NCBI RefSeq assembly: GCF_947496985.1
Contig: NZ_CANMEZ010000001.1
Location: 868,001 to 932,000 of the forward strand
Direction of reading: 5' to 3'
Length of the DNA stretch: 64,000 bases
DNA from: an uncultured Kordia sp.
Lineage (GTDB): Bacteria; Bacteroidota; Bacteroidia; Flavobacteriales; Flavobacteriaceae
Under the pieces are notes generated by a model that searched no databases, had not been told where the DNA came from, and saw only the letters and a program-made list of their open reading frames with translations. Position 1 is the stretch's first letter; each line of letters starts with the position of its first letter. Of this stretch, positions 19,501 through 25,820 are shown piece after piece. Made by a program: the position numbers and the translations under genes.

Positions 19501-19987
19501 AAAAGATGGTAAGCAAGGAGAAAATGGACAGCAAGGTGGCGGATCGGGAAGTGGAGATGAAAATGAATCAGGAAAACTATACGACATTTATAAACAACAA
19601 CAACAGTTGCGTCAACAGTTTGAACAACAATTAAAAGATAAATACGGTGACAAAATAAAAGACTCTCAATCAATAGAATTGCTTAAGCAAATGGAAGAAG
19701 TTGAAACTGAATTATTAGAAAGAGGTTTTAATGACGAAACAATGAAAAAGATGATTGAACTTAAATATGAACTTCAAAAACTAGACAAAGCAGCTTTCGA
19801 ACAAAAGCAAGAAAGTAGGCGAGAAGCAACTACAAATCGTAAAGATTTTACAAATACTACAAACGAAAAAATGCCTGATGTGAGACAGTATTTCAATCAA
19901 ATTGAAATATTAAACAGACAAGTATTACCTTTGCGCAATAATTACAAAAAGAAAGTACAAGCGTATTTCAAAAATAAAGATGATTAG
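16562..19987 (+). CDS. DUF4175-like membrane-anchored coiled-coil protein
   Basis: Protein of 1141 residues. Two membrane helices near the N-terminus (about residues 23-45 and 52-75) and a third near 155-172 are followed by beta-rich segments, then about 300 residues of extremely charged coiled coil (Glu/Lys/Gln, about residues 480-780), a Gly/Gln/Lys low-complexity region (about 900-1000, MGQGQGQGSSGVGQ-type repeats) and a helical end. This order matches the DUF4175 proteins found next to ybeY and mnmG in Bacteroidota. Function is not known; topology suggests a large periplasmic or cytoplasmic tethering factor. Its stop overlaps the ybeY start by 8 bases, implying translational coupling. Confidence 0.82.
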   Translation: MMNAYEQIQKKLGQFVTKYYTNELIKGTILFFSIGLLYFIITLLVEHFLWLNTGARTALFWVFILVEVALFAKFIVFPLTKLFKLQKGISYKEASKIIGDHFPEVNDKLLNVLQLSETAAESELLLASIEQKSKELQPIPFQVAINFKKNLKYAKYAILPLAIVLFVWISGNSSLFSKSYERVVNYQTTYEPPAPFQFLVVNDSLQAIENQSYKLQVQTLGDVTPEEVQITLGDETYFLQNKGIGNFEYTFSKPKDATTFTLTANEVTSKEYTLNVVKVPSLVNFQMVLDYPAYTKRKDEVLKSTGNATIPEGTKITWEAKAKQTNQLELISSDSTYIFNKDANEFKLERRIYQKLDYQISTSNNELKNYENLGFNISVIKDEYPKMDLQSKRDTIDERTMYFLGQVSDDYGLKRLQLVYYPTENQDKNVKENIAISKSNIDQFQYTFPGNLELTKGVNYEFYFELTDNDGIRGGKKVKSEVFNYRKLTDTELETEQLEQQQETIQDLDKSLEKLKKQQEELKKISKEQKEKSELNFNDQKKLKNFLERQERNDQMMEKFSKQLEKNLEEFQPEDTKDDEDKELLKERLERQQKELEKNEKLMEELKKLAEKISEEELQEKLEKLGKQQQNNKKNLQQIVELTKRFYVTKKAEKIQRELSELAKEQDDLSKKEGKENTKEKQEELNKKFEDLQKQMDDLDKENSELKKPLDLERKKEEEEDIKEEQQDATDDLEKSEESPSEQQKQQQQQSAKQKQKKAAQKMQRMSKAMQSSMQMSGQQSIQEDAEMLRQILDNLVIFSFEEETLMEGFEDIDNTNASYASKLKRQNELRKMFEHVDDSLFAMSLRQPKISETINKEITDIYFNIDKSLELLAENNVYRGVSAQQYALTSTNKLADFLSGVLDNLNQSMGQGQGQGSSGVGQSGQNQGQGKGFQLPDLIQSQEDLNKQMQQGMKQEGQGKDGKGGKEGGKEEGEKGKGGKDGKQGENGQQGGGSGSGDENESGKLYDIYKQQQQLRQQFEQQLKDKYGDKIKDSQSIELLKQMEEVETELLERGFNDETMKKMIELKYELQKLDKAAFEQKQESRREATTNRKDFTNTTNEKMPDVRQYFNQIEILNRQVLPLRNNYKKKVQAYFKNKDD

Positions 19988-20402
19988 TTTTCATTACGAA
20001 ACCCAATTTGAACTTCCAAATGAAGCGCAAATTGAACAATGGATTAGCAACGTTATTGACTCAGAAGACAAACGTGAAGGAGATATCAATTACATATTTT
20101 GTGATGATGAATATCTTCATAAATTAAACGTAGAATTCCTTAACCATGATACGTTAACCGATATTATTAGCTTTGATAACTCAGTGGGAAACGAACTACA
20201 TGGTGATGTGTTTATTTCAATTGAACGTATTGCTGATAATGCAGCGGATTTTAATGTTTCTTTTGAAGAAGAACTAAGAAGAGTCATGGTTCATGGTGTG
20301 TTGCATTACTGTGGGTACAAAGACAAAACTGATGATGATCAAACAGAAATGACAAGTAAGGAAAATGAAAAACTAAAGATGTTCCACGTGGAACAATCTT
20401 AA
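19980..20402 (+). CDS. ybeY: endoribonuclease YbeY, rRNA maturation factor
   Basis: Zinc-dependent RNase of 140 residues acting in 16S rRNA 3' maturation and ribosome quality control. The metal site is HGVLHYCGYKD at residues 105-115: the first two His are present, while the third ligand of the usual HxxxHxxxxxH is Asp here, a substitution I also associate with Bacteroidota YbeY. The DTLTDIISFD segment (usual T-D-V-L-S-F) is at about 57-66. The last seven codons (MFHVEQS) are formed by a parS palindrome. It overlaps the DUF4175 gene by 8 bases and is 56 bases upstream of mnmG. Confidence 0.94.
   Translation: MISFHYETQFELPNEAQIEQWISNVIDSEDKREGDINYIFCDDEYLHKLNVEFLNHDTLTDIISFDNSVGNELHGDVFISIERIADNAADFNVSFEEELRRVMVHGVLHYCGYKDKTDDDQTEMTSKENEKLKMFHVEQS
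20380..20395. promoter_or_regulatory. parS site 1 (ParB-binding palindrome)
   Basis: TGTTCCACGTGGAACA, a perfect 16-base palindrome matching the bacterial parS consensus TGTTnCACGTGnAACA. It lies inside the last codons of ybeY. First of three identical copies within 3.5 kb. Confidence 0.88.
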
Positions 20403-20458
20403 AATACTGCTCAAAAACTTTTAAAAATTGTTACAAAGAGAAATTCAATCGTTAAGAT

Positions 20459-22330
20459 ATGTTTAATACGGAATATGATGTAATAGTTGTTGGTGCAGGT
20501 CATGCAGGTTCAGAAGCTGCCGCTGCCGCTGCCAACATGGGAAGCAAAACATTGCTCGTTACGATGAACCTTCAAAATATAGCACAAATGTCTTGTAATC
20601 CTGCTATGGGTGGAATTGCAAAAGGACAAATTGTGCGTGAAATAGATGCGCTTGGTGGATATAGCGGAATTGTTACGGACAACTCTGCAATTCAATTTAA
20701 AATGCTAAACAAGTCAAAGGGCCCTGCTATGTGGTCGCCAAGAGCGCAAAGTGATCGAATGCGTTTTGCAGAAGAATGGCGTTTAATGTTAGAGCGAACT
20801 GAGAACTTAGATTTTTATCAAGAAATGGTTCGTGGTTTAATTATTGAAGGAGGAAAAATTAAAGGTGTAAAAACATCTCTAGGATTAGAAATACGATCAA
20901 AAACAGTGGTTTTAACCAATGGAACATTCTTAAACGGATTGATTCATATAGGTGATAAAAACTTCGGTGGAGGAAGAGCAGGAGAAAGAGCGGCAACAGG
21001 AATTACAGAAGAATTAGTAGCGTTAGGTTTTGAATCTGGAAGAATGAAAACAGGAACTCCGCCACGAGTTGATGGACGTTCATTAGATTATTCTAAAATG
21101 ATCATTCAACCCGGAGACGCACAACCTGATAAATTCTCATATCTTAAAACAACAAAACCCTTAGAAAATCAACGTGCATGTCATATGACATATACGTCTC
21201 CATTAGTACACGATTTACTAAAAGAAGGTTTCGATAGATCGCCAATGTTCAATGGAAGAATTCAATCTATTGGGCCAAGGTATTGCCCATCAATTGAAGA
21301 TAAAATCAATCGTTTTGCAGACAAAGATCGCCATCAATTATTTGTGGAGCCTGAAGGTTGGAATACGGTTGAAGTATATGTAAATGGATTTTCAACATCG
21401 CTTCCAGAAGATGTCCAATTCAAGGCATTGCGTTCGGTTGTAGGATTTGAAAATGTAAAATTCTTTAGACCTGGATATGCAATCGAATATGATTACTTTC
21501 CGCCAACGCAATTAAAACATACGTTAGAAACTAAAATTGTAGATGGACTGTTTTTTGCTGGACAAATTAATGGAACTACTGGTTATGAAGAAGCCGCTTC
21601 TCAAGGATTAATGGCTGGAATAAATGCAGCGTTGCAAGTTCAGGAAAGAGAAGAATTTATCCTAAAAAGAAACGAAGCATATATTGGAGTTTTAGTGGAT
21701 GATCTTATCACTAAGGGAACAGAAGAACCATACAGAATGTTTACTTCACGTGCAGAATACAGAACGTTATTGCGTCAAGATAATGCTGATTTTAGATTAA
21801 CACCAGTTGGTCATAAACTTGGTTTGGCAAACGAAGAACGATTAAAAGCTATGGAACATAAGAAGACTTCTTCTGATGCTTTTATCAAATTCTTTAAAGA
21901 TACAAGTGTAAAGCCTGCTGAAATAAATCCTGTTTTAGAGACTAAAAACTCGGCTAAGGTAAAGCAACAAGATAAGATGTTTAAGATCTTTGCACGTCCA
22001 AACATTAGTATGGATGACATGAAACAAGTAGCATCAGTTTCACAATATATTGAAGACAATAAGTTGGATAAAGATGTATTAGAACAGACAGAAGTTCAGA
22101 TTAAATATGCAGGATATATTAATAAAGAAAAAAGCAATGCTGATAAGTTGAATAACCTAGAACGTGTAAAAATCCCAACAGATTTTCAATACGAAGGATT
22201 AACCAATTTGTCTATGGAAGCACGTCAAAAACTTGCTAAAATACGTCCGGTAAACTTATCACAAGCATCACGAATCAGTGGAGTTTCTCCAAGCGATATT
22301 AGCGTTATGTTAGTGTATTTAAATAGGTAA
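20459..22330 (+). CDS. mnmG: tRNA uridine-5-carboxymethylaminomethyl modification enzyme MnmG (GidA)
   Basis: FAD-dependent protein of 623 residues which, with MnmE, installs the (carboxymethyl)aminomethyl group on wobble uridine of certain tRNAs. The dinucleotide-binding motif GAGHAGSEAA is at residues 12-21; CNPAMGGIAKG, GTFLNG, the tRNA-binding MKTGTPPR segment and GYEEAASQGLMAG (FAD-contacting) are all present, as is the helical C-terminus ending PSDISVMLVYL. Length is normal. In many bacteria gidA lies near the replication origin and the parABS locus; the flanking parS sites fit that pattern, although gidB, parA and parB are not in this window. Confidence 0.97.
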   Translation: MFNTEYDVIVVGAGHAGSEAAAAAANMGSKTLLVTMNLQNIAQMSCNPAMGGIAKGQIVREIDALGGYSGIVTDNSAIQFKMLNKSKGPAMWSPRAQSDRMRFAEEWRLMLERTENLDFYQEMVRGLIIEGGKIKGVKTSLGLEIRSKTVVLTNGTFLNGLIHIGDKNFGGGRAGERAATGITEELVALGFESGRMKTGTPPRVDGRSLDYSKMIIQPGDAQPDKFSYLKTTKPLENQRACHMTYTSPLVHDLLKEGFDRSPMFNGRIQSIGPRYCPSIEDKINRFADKDRHQLFVEPEGWNTVEVYVNGFSTSLPEDVQFKALRSVVGFENVKFFRPGYAIEYDYFPPTQLKHTLETKIVDGLFFAGQINGTTGYEEAASQGLMAGINAALQVQEREEFILKRNEAYIGVLVDDLITKGTEEPYRMFTSRAEYRTLLRQDNADFRLTPVGHKLGLANEERLKAMEHKKTSSDAFIKFFKDTSVKPAEINPVLETKNSAKVKQQDKMFKIFARPNISMDDMKQVASVSQYIEDNKLDKDVLEQTEVQIKYAGYINKEKSNADKLNNLERVKIPTDFQYEGLTNLSMEARQKLAKIRPVNLSQASRISGVSPSDISVMLVYLNR

Positions 22331-22338
22331 AAACATAG

Positions 22339-22354
22339 TGTTCCACGTGGAACA
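22339..22354. promoter_or_regulatory. parS site 2 (ParB-binding palindrome)
   Basis: TGTTCCACGTGGAACA, identical to site 1, in the 33-base gap between mnmG and the acetyltransferase gene. Confidence 0.9.
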
Positions 22355-22363
22355 TCTTATTCT

Positions 22364-23191
22364 ATGGAAATAAAATCATTACAACTTACGCCAATTCAAG
22401 AAATCATTTCAACCTTGAACTTGGCGTTTTCTGATTACTTTATTCCGATTAATTTTACGATTGATTATGTCAACGAACGTTGGGCTGCTTCAGGTGTAGA
22501 TTACAGTTTGTCGTTTGGTGTTTTTGACAACAATGAACTCGTTGGATTCATCATTCATGCAATAAATATCTATGGAGATACGAAAGTTGCGTATAACGCT
22601 TCTACAGGAATTATTCCGATACATCGCAGAAAAGGTTTGTTGACAAAACTATATGAGAAAGCAATTATTAAGCTCAAGGAAAACGGTATTCAAAAAAGCA
22701 CATTGGAATGTATCACAAAAAATGAACGCGCTATTTTAGCATATCAAAAAGTAGGTTTCAATATTGATAGACAATATCATTTATACAAATTAGAATGGAA
22801 ACAAAAAGATATAGATACGAAGTATAAAATTGACATTTCAAATACATTTGATTTCTCTGAATTTAATCAATTAGAAAACTATTTCCCATCTATAGAAAAC
22901 CAGAATCATTGTTTAGAAAAGTATCAAGATAATTTAATTGCAATTAAAGTTTCTGATCAAAATGAAATCATAGCATATTTACTTTTTCATAAAATATCAA
23001 AGCGAATTCATAGGTTAGGAGTGAAGCAAAATGATTGGAATACATTTGGTGAAGTTTTATTCTCAGGATTGGAAACAGGTAGTTATAATATCATAAATAT
23101 TGATACACAAAATAAAAGTCTACATGCGTTTTTTCGTAAAATGAATTTTGATAATTACATAGATCAATATGATATGAGTTTTGATTTCTGA
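22364..23191 (+). CDS. GNAT-family N-acetyltransferase
   Basis: Protein of 275 residues. The N-terminal half is a GNAT domain: FGVFDNNELVGFIIH (strands beta 2-4), then the acetyl-CoA pyrophosphate loop in GIIPIHRRKGLLTKLYEKAI (R-R-K-G-L motif, about residues 85-105) and LECITKNERAILAYQKVGF (N-x-x-A-x-x-x-Y-x-x-x-G-F). The C-terminal 130 residues look like a second, degenerate GNAT-like half, as in two-domain members. Substrate unknown. It starts 9 bases after parS site 2 and is followed 49 bases later by a lipoprotein gene. Confidence 0.88.
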   Translation: MEIKSLQLTPIQEIISTLNLAFSDYFIPINFTIDYVNERWAASGVDYSLSFGVFDNNELVGFIIHAINIYGDTKVAYNASTGIIPIHRRKGLLTKLYEKAIIKLKENGIQKSTLECITKNERAILAYQKVGFNIDRQYHLYKLEWKQKDIDTKYKIDISNTFDFSEFNQLENYFPSIENQNHCLEKYQDNLIAIKVSDQNEIIAYLLFHKISKRIHRLGVKQNDWNTFGEVLFSGLETGSYNIINIDTQNKSLHAFFRKMNFDNYIDQYDMSFDF

Positions 23192-23240
23192 TTGATGCCT
23201 GCAAATGATTTTGAAAGTGGTTCAATTTTTGAGAATGTAT

Positions 23241-23819
23241 ATGAAAAATAATAGTATGAAATATATTAAAATTACTACTTGTTTTATGTTGTTCTTATTT
23301 GCAACAAATTGCATCTCTCTTAAAAAAGCACCAGAAGTAAATGCGAGTGGATACATAATTGCAAAAGGAAAAAAACTAAAAAAATCATTAAGCAACGCAA
23401 ATCACTTTGTTTTTTACAACCATTTATACGATAGTGACCTAACAGCTTTTATAGAATATAAATTAAAAGCGGAAGAAAATAGCTTTTTGCAAAATCTTCC
23501 AGTCAATATCAAAGAAACTAATTTTTTAATGACATTTTATACGGTAGCAAGTTCTGATAAATCGATCAACTTACTGAAGCCTTTTGTAAATAAAGCAATA
23601 AATGAAAAATTAAATACAGATTTCAGTGAAGATGTTGAAACTAAAGAAACGGAATATTATTATGTAGCTGTATATGTAGAAAGCGATTTAGAATCTGATT
23701 CATTAAAAGAAGAATCCATTCATAGAAAAATTGTAGAAAATTATTTAATTGGTTTGATGAACGAATATCAAAGCATTGGTTCATCTAAAGAATTAAATTT
23801 TATCATAGGAAATAATTAA
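23241..23819 (+). CDS. small lipoprotein of unknown function
   Basis: Protein of 192 residues with a lipoprotein signal ending LFATNC. Starts at 23241 (MKNNSMKYIK) and 23256 (MKYIKITTC) are both reasonable; I list the longer one, and a still longer frame from 23205 lacks signal-peptide character. The mature part is acidic with a strand-rich middle (HFVFYNHLYDSDLTAFIEYKL, YYYVAVYVESDLESD). No recognisable domain. It lies between two parS sites and ends one base before site 3. Confidence 0.7.
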   Translation: MKNNSMKYIKITTCFMLFLFATNCISLKKAPEVNASGYIIAKGKKLKKSLSNANHFVFYNHLYDSDLTAFIEYKLKAEENSFLQNLPVNIKETNFLMTFYTVASSDKSINLLKPFVNKAINEKLNTDFSEDVETKETEYYYVAVYVESDLESDSLKEESIHRKIVENYLIGLMNEYQSIGSSKELNFIIGNN

Positions 23820-23820
23820 T

Positions 23821-23836
23821 TGTTCCACGTGGAACA
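23821..23836. promoter_or_regulatory. parS site 3 (ParB-binding palindrome)
   Basis: TGTTCCACGTGGAACA, identical to sites 1 and 2, directly after the stop codon of the lipoprotein gene and 31 bases before the methyltransferase start. Confidence 0.9.
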
Positions 23837-23867
23837 ATTTAACCAATCAAATAGAAGTACATAAAAA

Positions 23868-24710
23868 ATGAACAACGTAACAGTAAAAGATCATTCAGTT
23901 TCTGGTGAAGAATTTCAATTGGTTTTTGATGAGGTGTTGGAAATGTATAGAACCGAACCACAACCAAGTTTGAAAAAACTACCTTCATATTATCAGAGTG
24001 AAGATTACATTTCGCATACAGATACAAAACGCAATCTTTTTGAAAAAGTATATCATTGGGTTCGTTCATATATGTTGTCTAAAAAAATGGCAATCGTAAC
24101 TCAGTACACTAAAACAGATTTAAAACTTGTATTGGATATTGGTTGTGGAACTGGCGACTTTTTAAAAATGGCACAGGAATACAAGTGGAATGTTTCTGGA
24201 GTAGAACCAGATGACAATGCTAGAAAAATTGCAAGCGAAAAAACAGGAATTAAAATTCAAGACAATAATTGGTTGTCAGAAATTGATGATCATAGTTTTG
24301 ATGCAATAACAATGTGGCATGTACTAGAACATGTTCCAAACTTAGATGAACAAATTGCTACACTTAAAAGAATTGTCAAACCAAACGGAACAATTTTTAT
24401 TGCAGTTCCAAACTTTAAAAGTCATGATGCTAAACATTATAAATCTAAATGGGCAGCGTATGACGTACCAAGACATCTTTGGCATTTTTCACAAAAATCA
24501 ATAAAAGGACTTTTTGAAAAAGAAAATCTAAAAGTAGTAAAAACCTTACCTATGCGATTTGATGCTTATTATGTGAGTTTACTTTCTGAAAAACACAAAA
24601 CAGGGAAAATGAATCCGGTAAAAGCAATGTACAGAGGATTTGTGTCAAATTTTAAAGCAATCACAACTTCTGAGTATTCTTCACTCATTTATGTCATTAA
24701 AAACAATTAA
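23868..24710 (+). CDS. class I SAM-dependent methyltransferase
   Basis: Protein of 280 residues. SAM-binding motif I is LVLDIGCGTGDFL (DIGCGTG at residues 90-96), followed by SGVEPDDNARKIA (acidic motif II), FDAITMWHVLEHVPNLDEQ (motif IV region) and LKRIVKPNGTIFIAVPN (post-motif). This is the Methyltransf_23-like type, usually methylating lipids, quinones or polysaccharide components; no substrate can be assigned. It is the last gene of the plus-strand group from DUF4175 onward before a 307-base gap. Confidence 0.9.
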   Translation: MNNVTVKDHSVSGEEFQLVFDEVLEMYRTEPQPSLKKLPSYYQSEDYISHTDTKRNLFEKVYHWVRSYMLSKKMAIVTQYTKTDLKLVLDIGCGTGDFLKMAQEYKWNVSGVEPDDNARKIASEKTGIKIQDNNWLSEIDDHSFDAITMWHVLEHVPNLDEQIATLKRIVKPNGTIFIAVPNFKSHDAKHYKSKWAAYDVPRHLWHFSQKSIKGLFEKENLKVVKTLPMRFDAYYVSLLSEKHKTGKMNPVKAMYRGFVSNFKAITTSEYSSLIYVIKNN

Positions 24711-25017
24711 AAAGGCATTATTAGTTGTTTTAAGCGCGTTTCAAGCTTTAAATAGTAAATCCTGTCAGGATTTCAGAGAAATCGATTAAAAACAGCGCAT
24801 AATTAAGTTAATTTTTATAGATTTTGTTTATCATCCGATAAAAAATAATCAATTATTATTATATGTTGAGTTTTGCTAAAAATTCATTCAAACTTCACAA
24901 TATGTTATGTAAACTTTATTTCTATTTTTGCGGCAACGAAAATTTATAAATAACGGAGAAATGTCGATTTGTCAATTTTCAAAAACTAAAACTAAAAAAC
25001 AACTTAAATTCATACTC
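24711..25017. other. gene-free interval between methyltransferase and ompH-like gene
   Basis: About 307 AT-rich bases. It contains an inverted repeat AAATCCTG-T-CAGGATTT at 24757-24773 and a TAnnTTTG -7 element at 24923-24930. An in-frame upstream extension of the next gene from 24928 exists but lies at the promoter and lacks signal-peptide character. I see no RNA gene. Confidence 0.55.
24923..24930 (+). promoter_or_regulatory. TAnnTTTG -7 element upstream of ompH-like gene
   Basis: TATTTTTG matches the Bacteroidota -7 consensus; the ATG at 25018 is 87 bases downstream. A spaced TTG -33 box is not obvious. Confidence 0.45.
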
Positions 25018-25542
25018 ATGAAAAAATTAATCGTTTTGGCAATTGCTGCTCTAGGATTATATTCTTGTCAACAACCAACAAAAATTGCCTTTGTTGATAA
25101 TTCTGAATTGGTAAACGAATACCAAGAGAAAAAAGATTTGGAAGAAACAATGAAAATCAAAATTGAAAAATTCCAAAAGAAAAATGACAGTATTGGACGT
25201 GCTTTTCAAATGGAAGTGCAAGATGCACAAATTAAAGCTGCTAAAATGTCTAAAAGCAATCAAGATCAATTAATGCAACAATTACAACAAAAGCAAGGAA
25301 TGTTGCAACAACAATATCAAGTTGAAGAAAATGCTATAAAGCAAGAAAGTCAATCGTTAAACGACTCTTTATTAAGCAAAATAAAAAAATATGTTGCGGA
25401 ATATGGAAAAACAAATGGTTACGATTACATTCTTGGTAAAAACGAATACGTAGGAACAGTTTATTACGGAAAAGAAGAAACAAACGTTACAAAAGAATTA
25501 TTAGAAGCGTTAAATAAAAAATACGCTGAAGAAAAGAAGTAA
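25018..25542 (+). CDS. OmpH/Skp-family periplasmic chaperone-like lipoprotein
   Basis: Protein of 174 residues from the ATG at 25018, beginning with a lipoprotein signal (MKKLIVLAIAALGLYSC, Cys 17). The mature sequence starts KIAFVDNSELVNEYQEKKDLEE, the characteristic OmpH opening (K-I-A-x-V-D ... L), then a long Gln/Lys/Glu helical arm (about residues 45-130) that would form the tentacle of a Skp-type trimer, and closes with the strand and helix YDYILGKNEYVGTVYYG. Skp chaperones hold unfolded outer-membrane proteins; a lipid-anchored version is common in this phylum. Followed by a strong terminator. Confidence 0.88.
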   Translation: MKKLIVLAIAALGLYSCQQPTKIAFVDNSELVNEYQEKKDLEETMKIKIEKFQKKNDSIGRAFQMEVQDAQIKAAKMSKSNQDQLMQQLQQKQGMLQQQYQVEENAIKQESQSLNDSLLSKIKKYVAEYGKTNGYDYILGKNEYVGTVYYGKEETNVTKELLEALNKKYAEEKK

Positions 25543-25569
25543 TTTCAAGACACATACAAGATGTAAACT

Positions 25570-25600
25570 AAAGACTTTCAGGAAACTGAAGGTCTTTTTT
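25570..25600 (+). terminator. terminator after ompH-like gene
   Basis: Twelve-base stem AAAGACTTTCAG / CTGAAGGTCTTT with a GAAA loop and trailing T run, 27 bases past the stop codon. Confidence 0.9.
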
Positions 25601-25757
25601 AGTATATTATTTTCTAATTCCTGCGAAGACTAGAGTCAAGATTTTCAAATTAATACATTGTCTCATTAAAAATGATAATACTTTGTTAAAAACCAACAAA
25701 AAATACAGGCTACCAATTAAGAAGATTATTTTTATCTCTTAAAATAATGTGAATTAT

Positions 25758-25786
25758 GCAACCTTTCATTTTACGAGTTGTCAATA
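25758..25786 (+). promoter_or_regulatory. putative ECF sigma promoter of the TonB receptor operon
   Basis: GCAACCTTT at 25758-25766, 13 bases, then GTCAATA at 25780-25786; the receptor ATG is 34 bases downstream. The same motif with identical spacing precedes the ECF sigma gene (30960-30988). The AAC core and GTC element are of the kind used by ECF sigma factors. Confidence 0.65.
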
Positions 25787-25820
25787 GGTTTAGAATATCA
25801 ATCAGAAAATCTATAAAACA

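Noticed and set aside
24928-25017. N-terminal extension of the OmpH-like gene
   Set aside because: The lipoprotein signal peptide begins at 25018; the earlier codons overlap the -7 promoter element.
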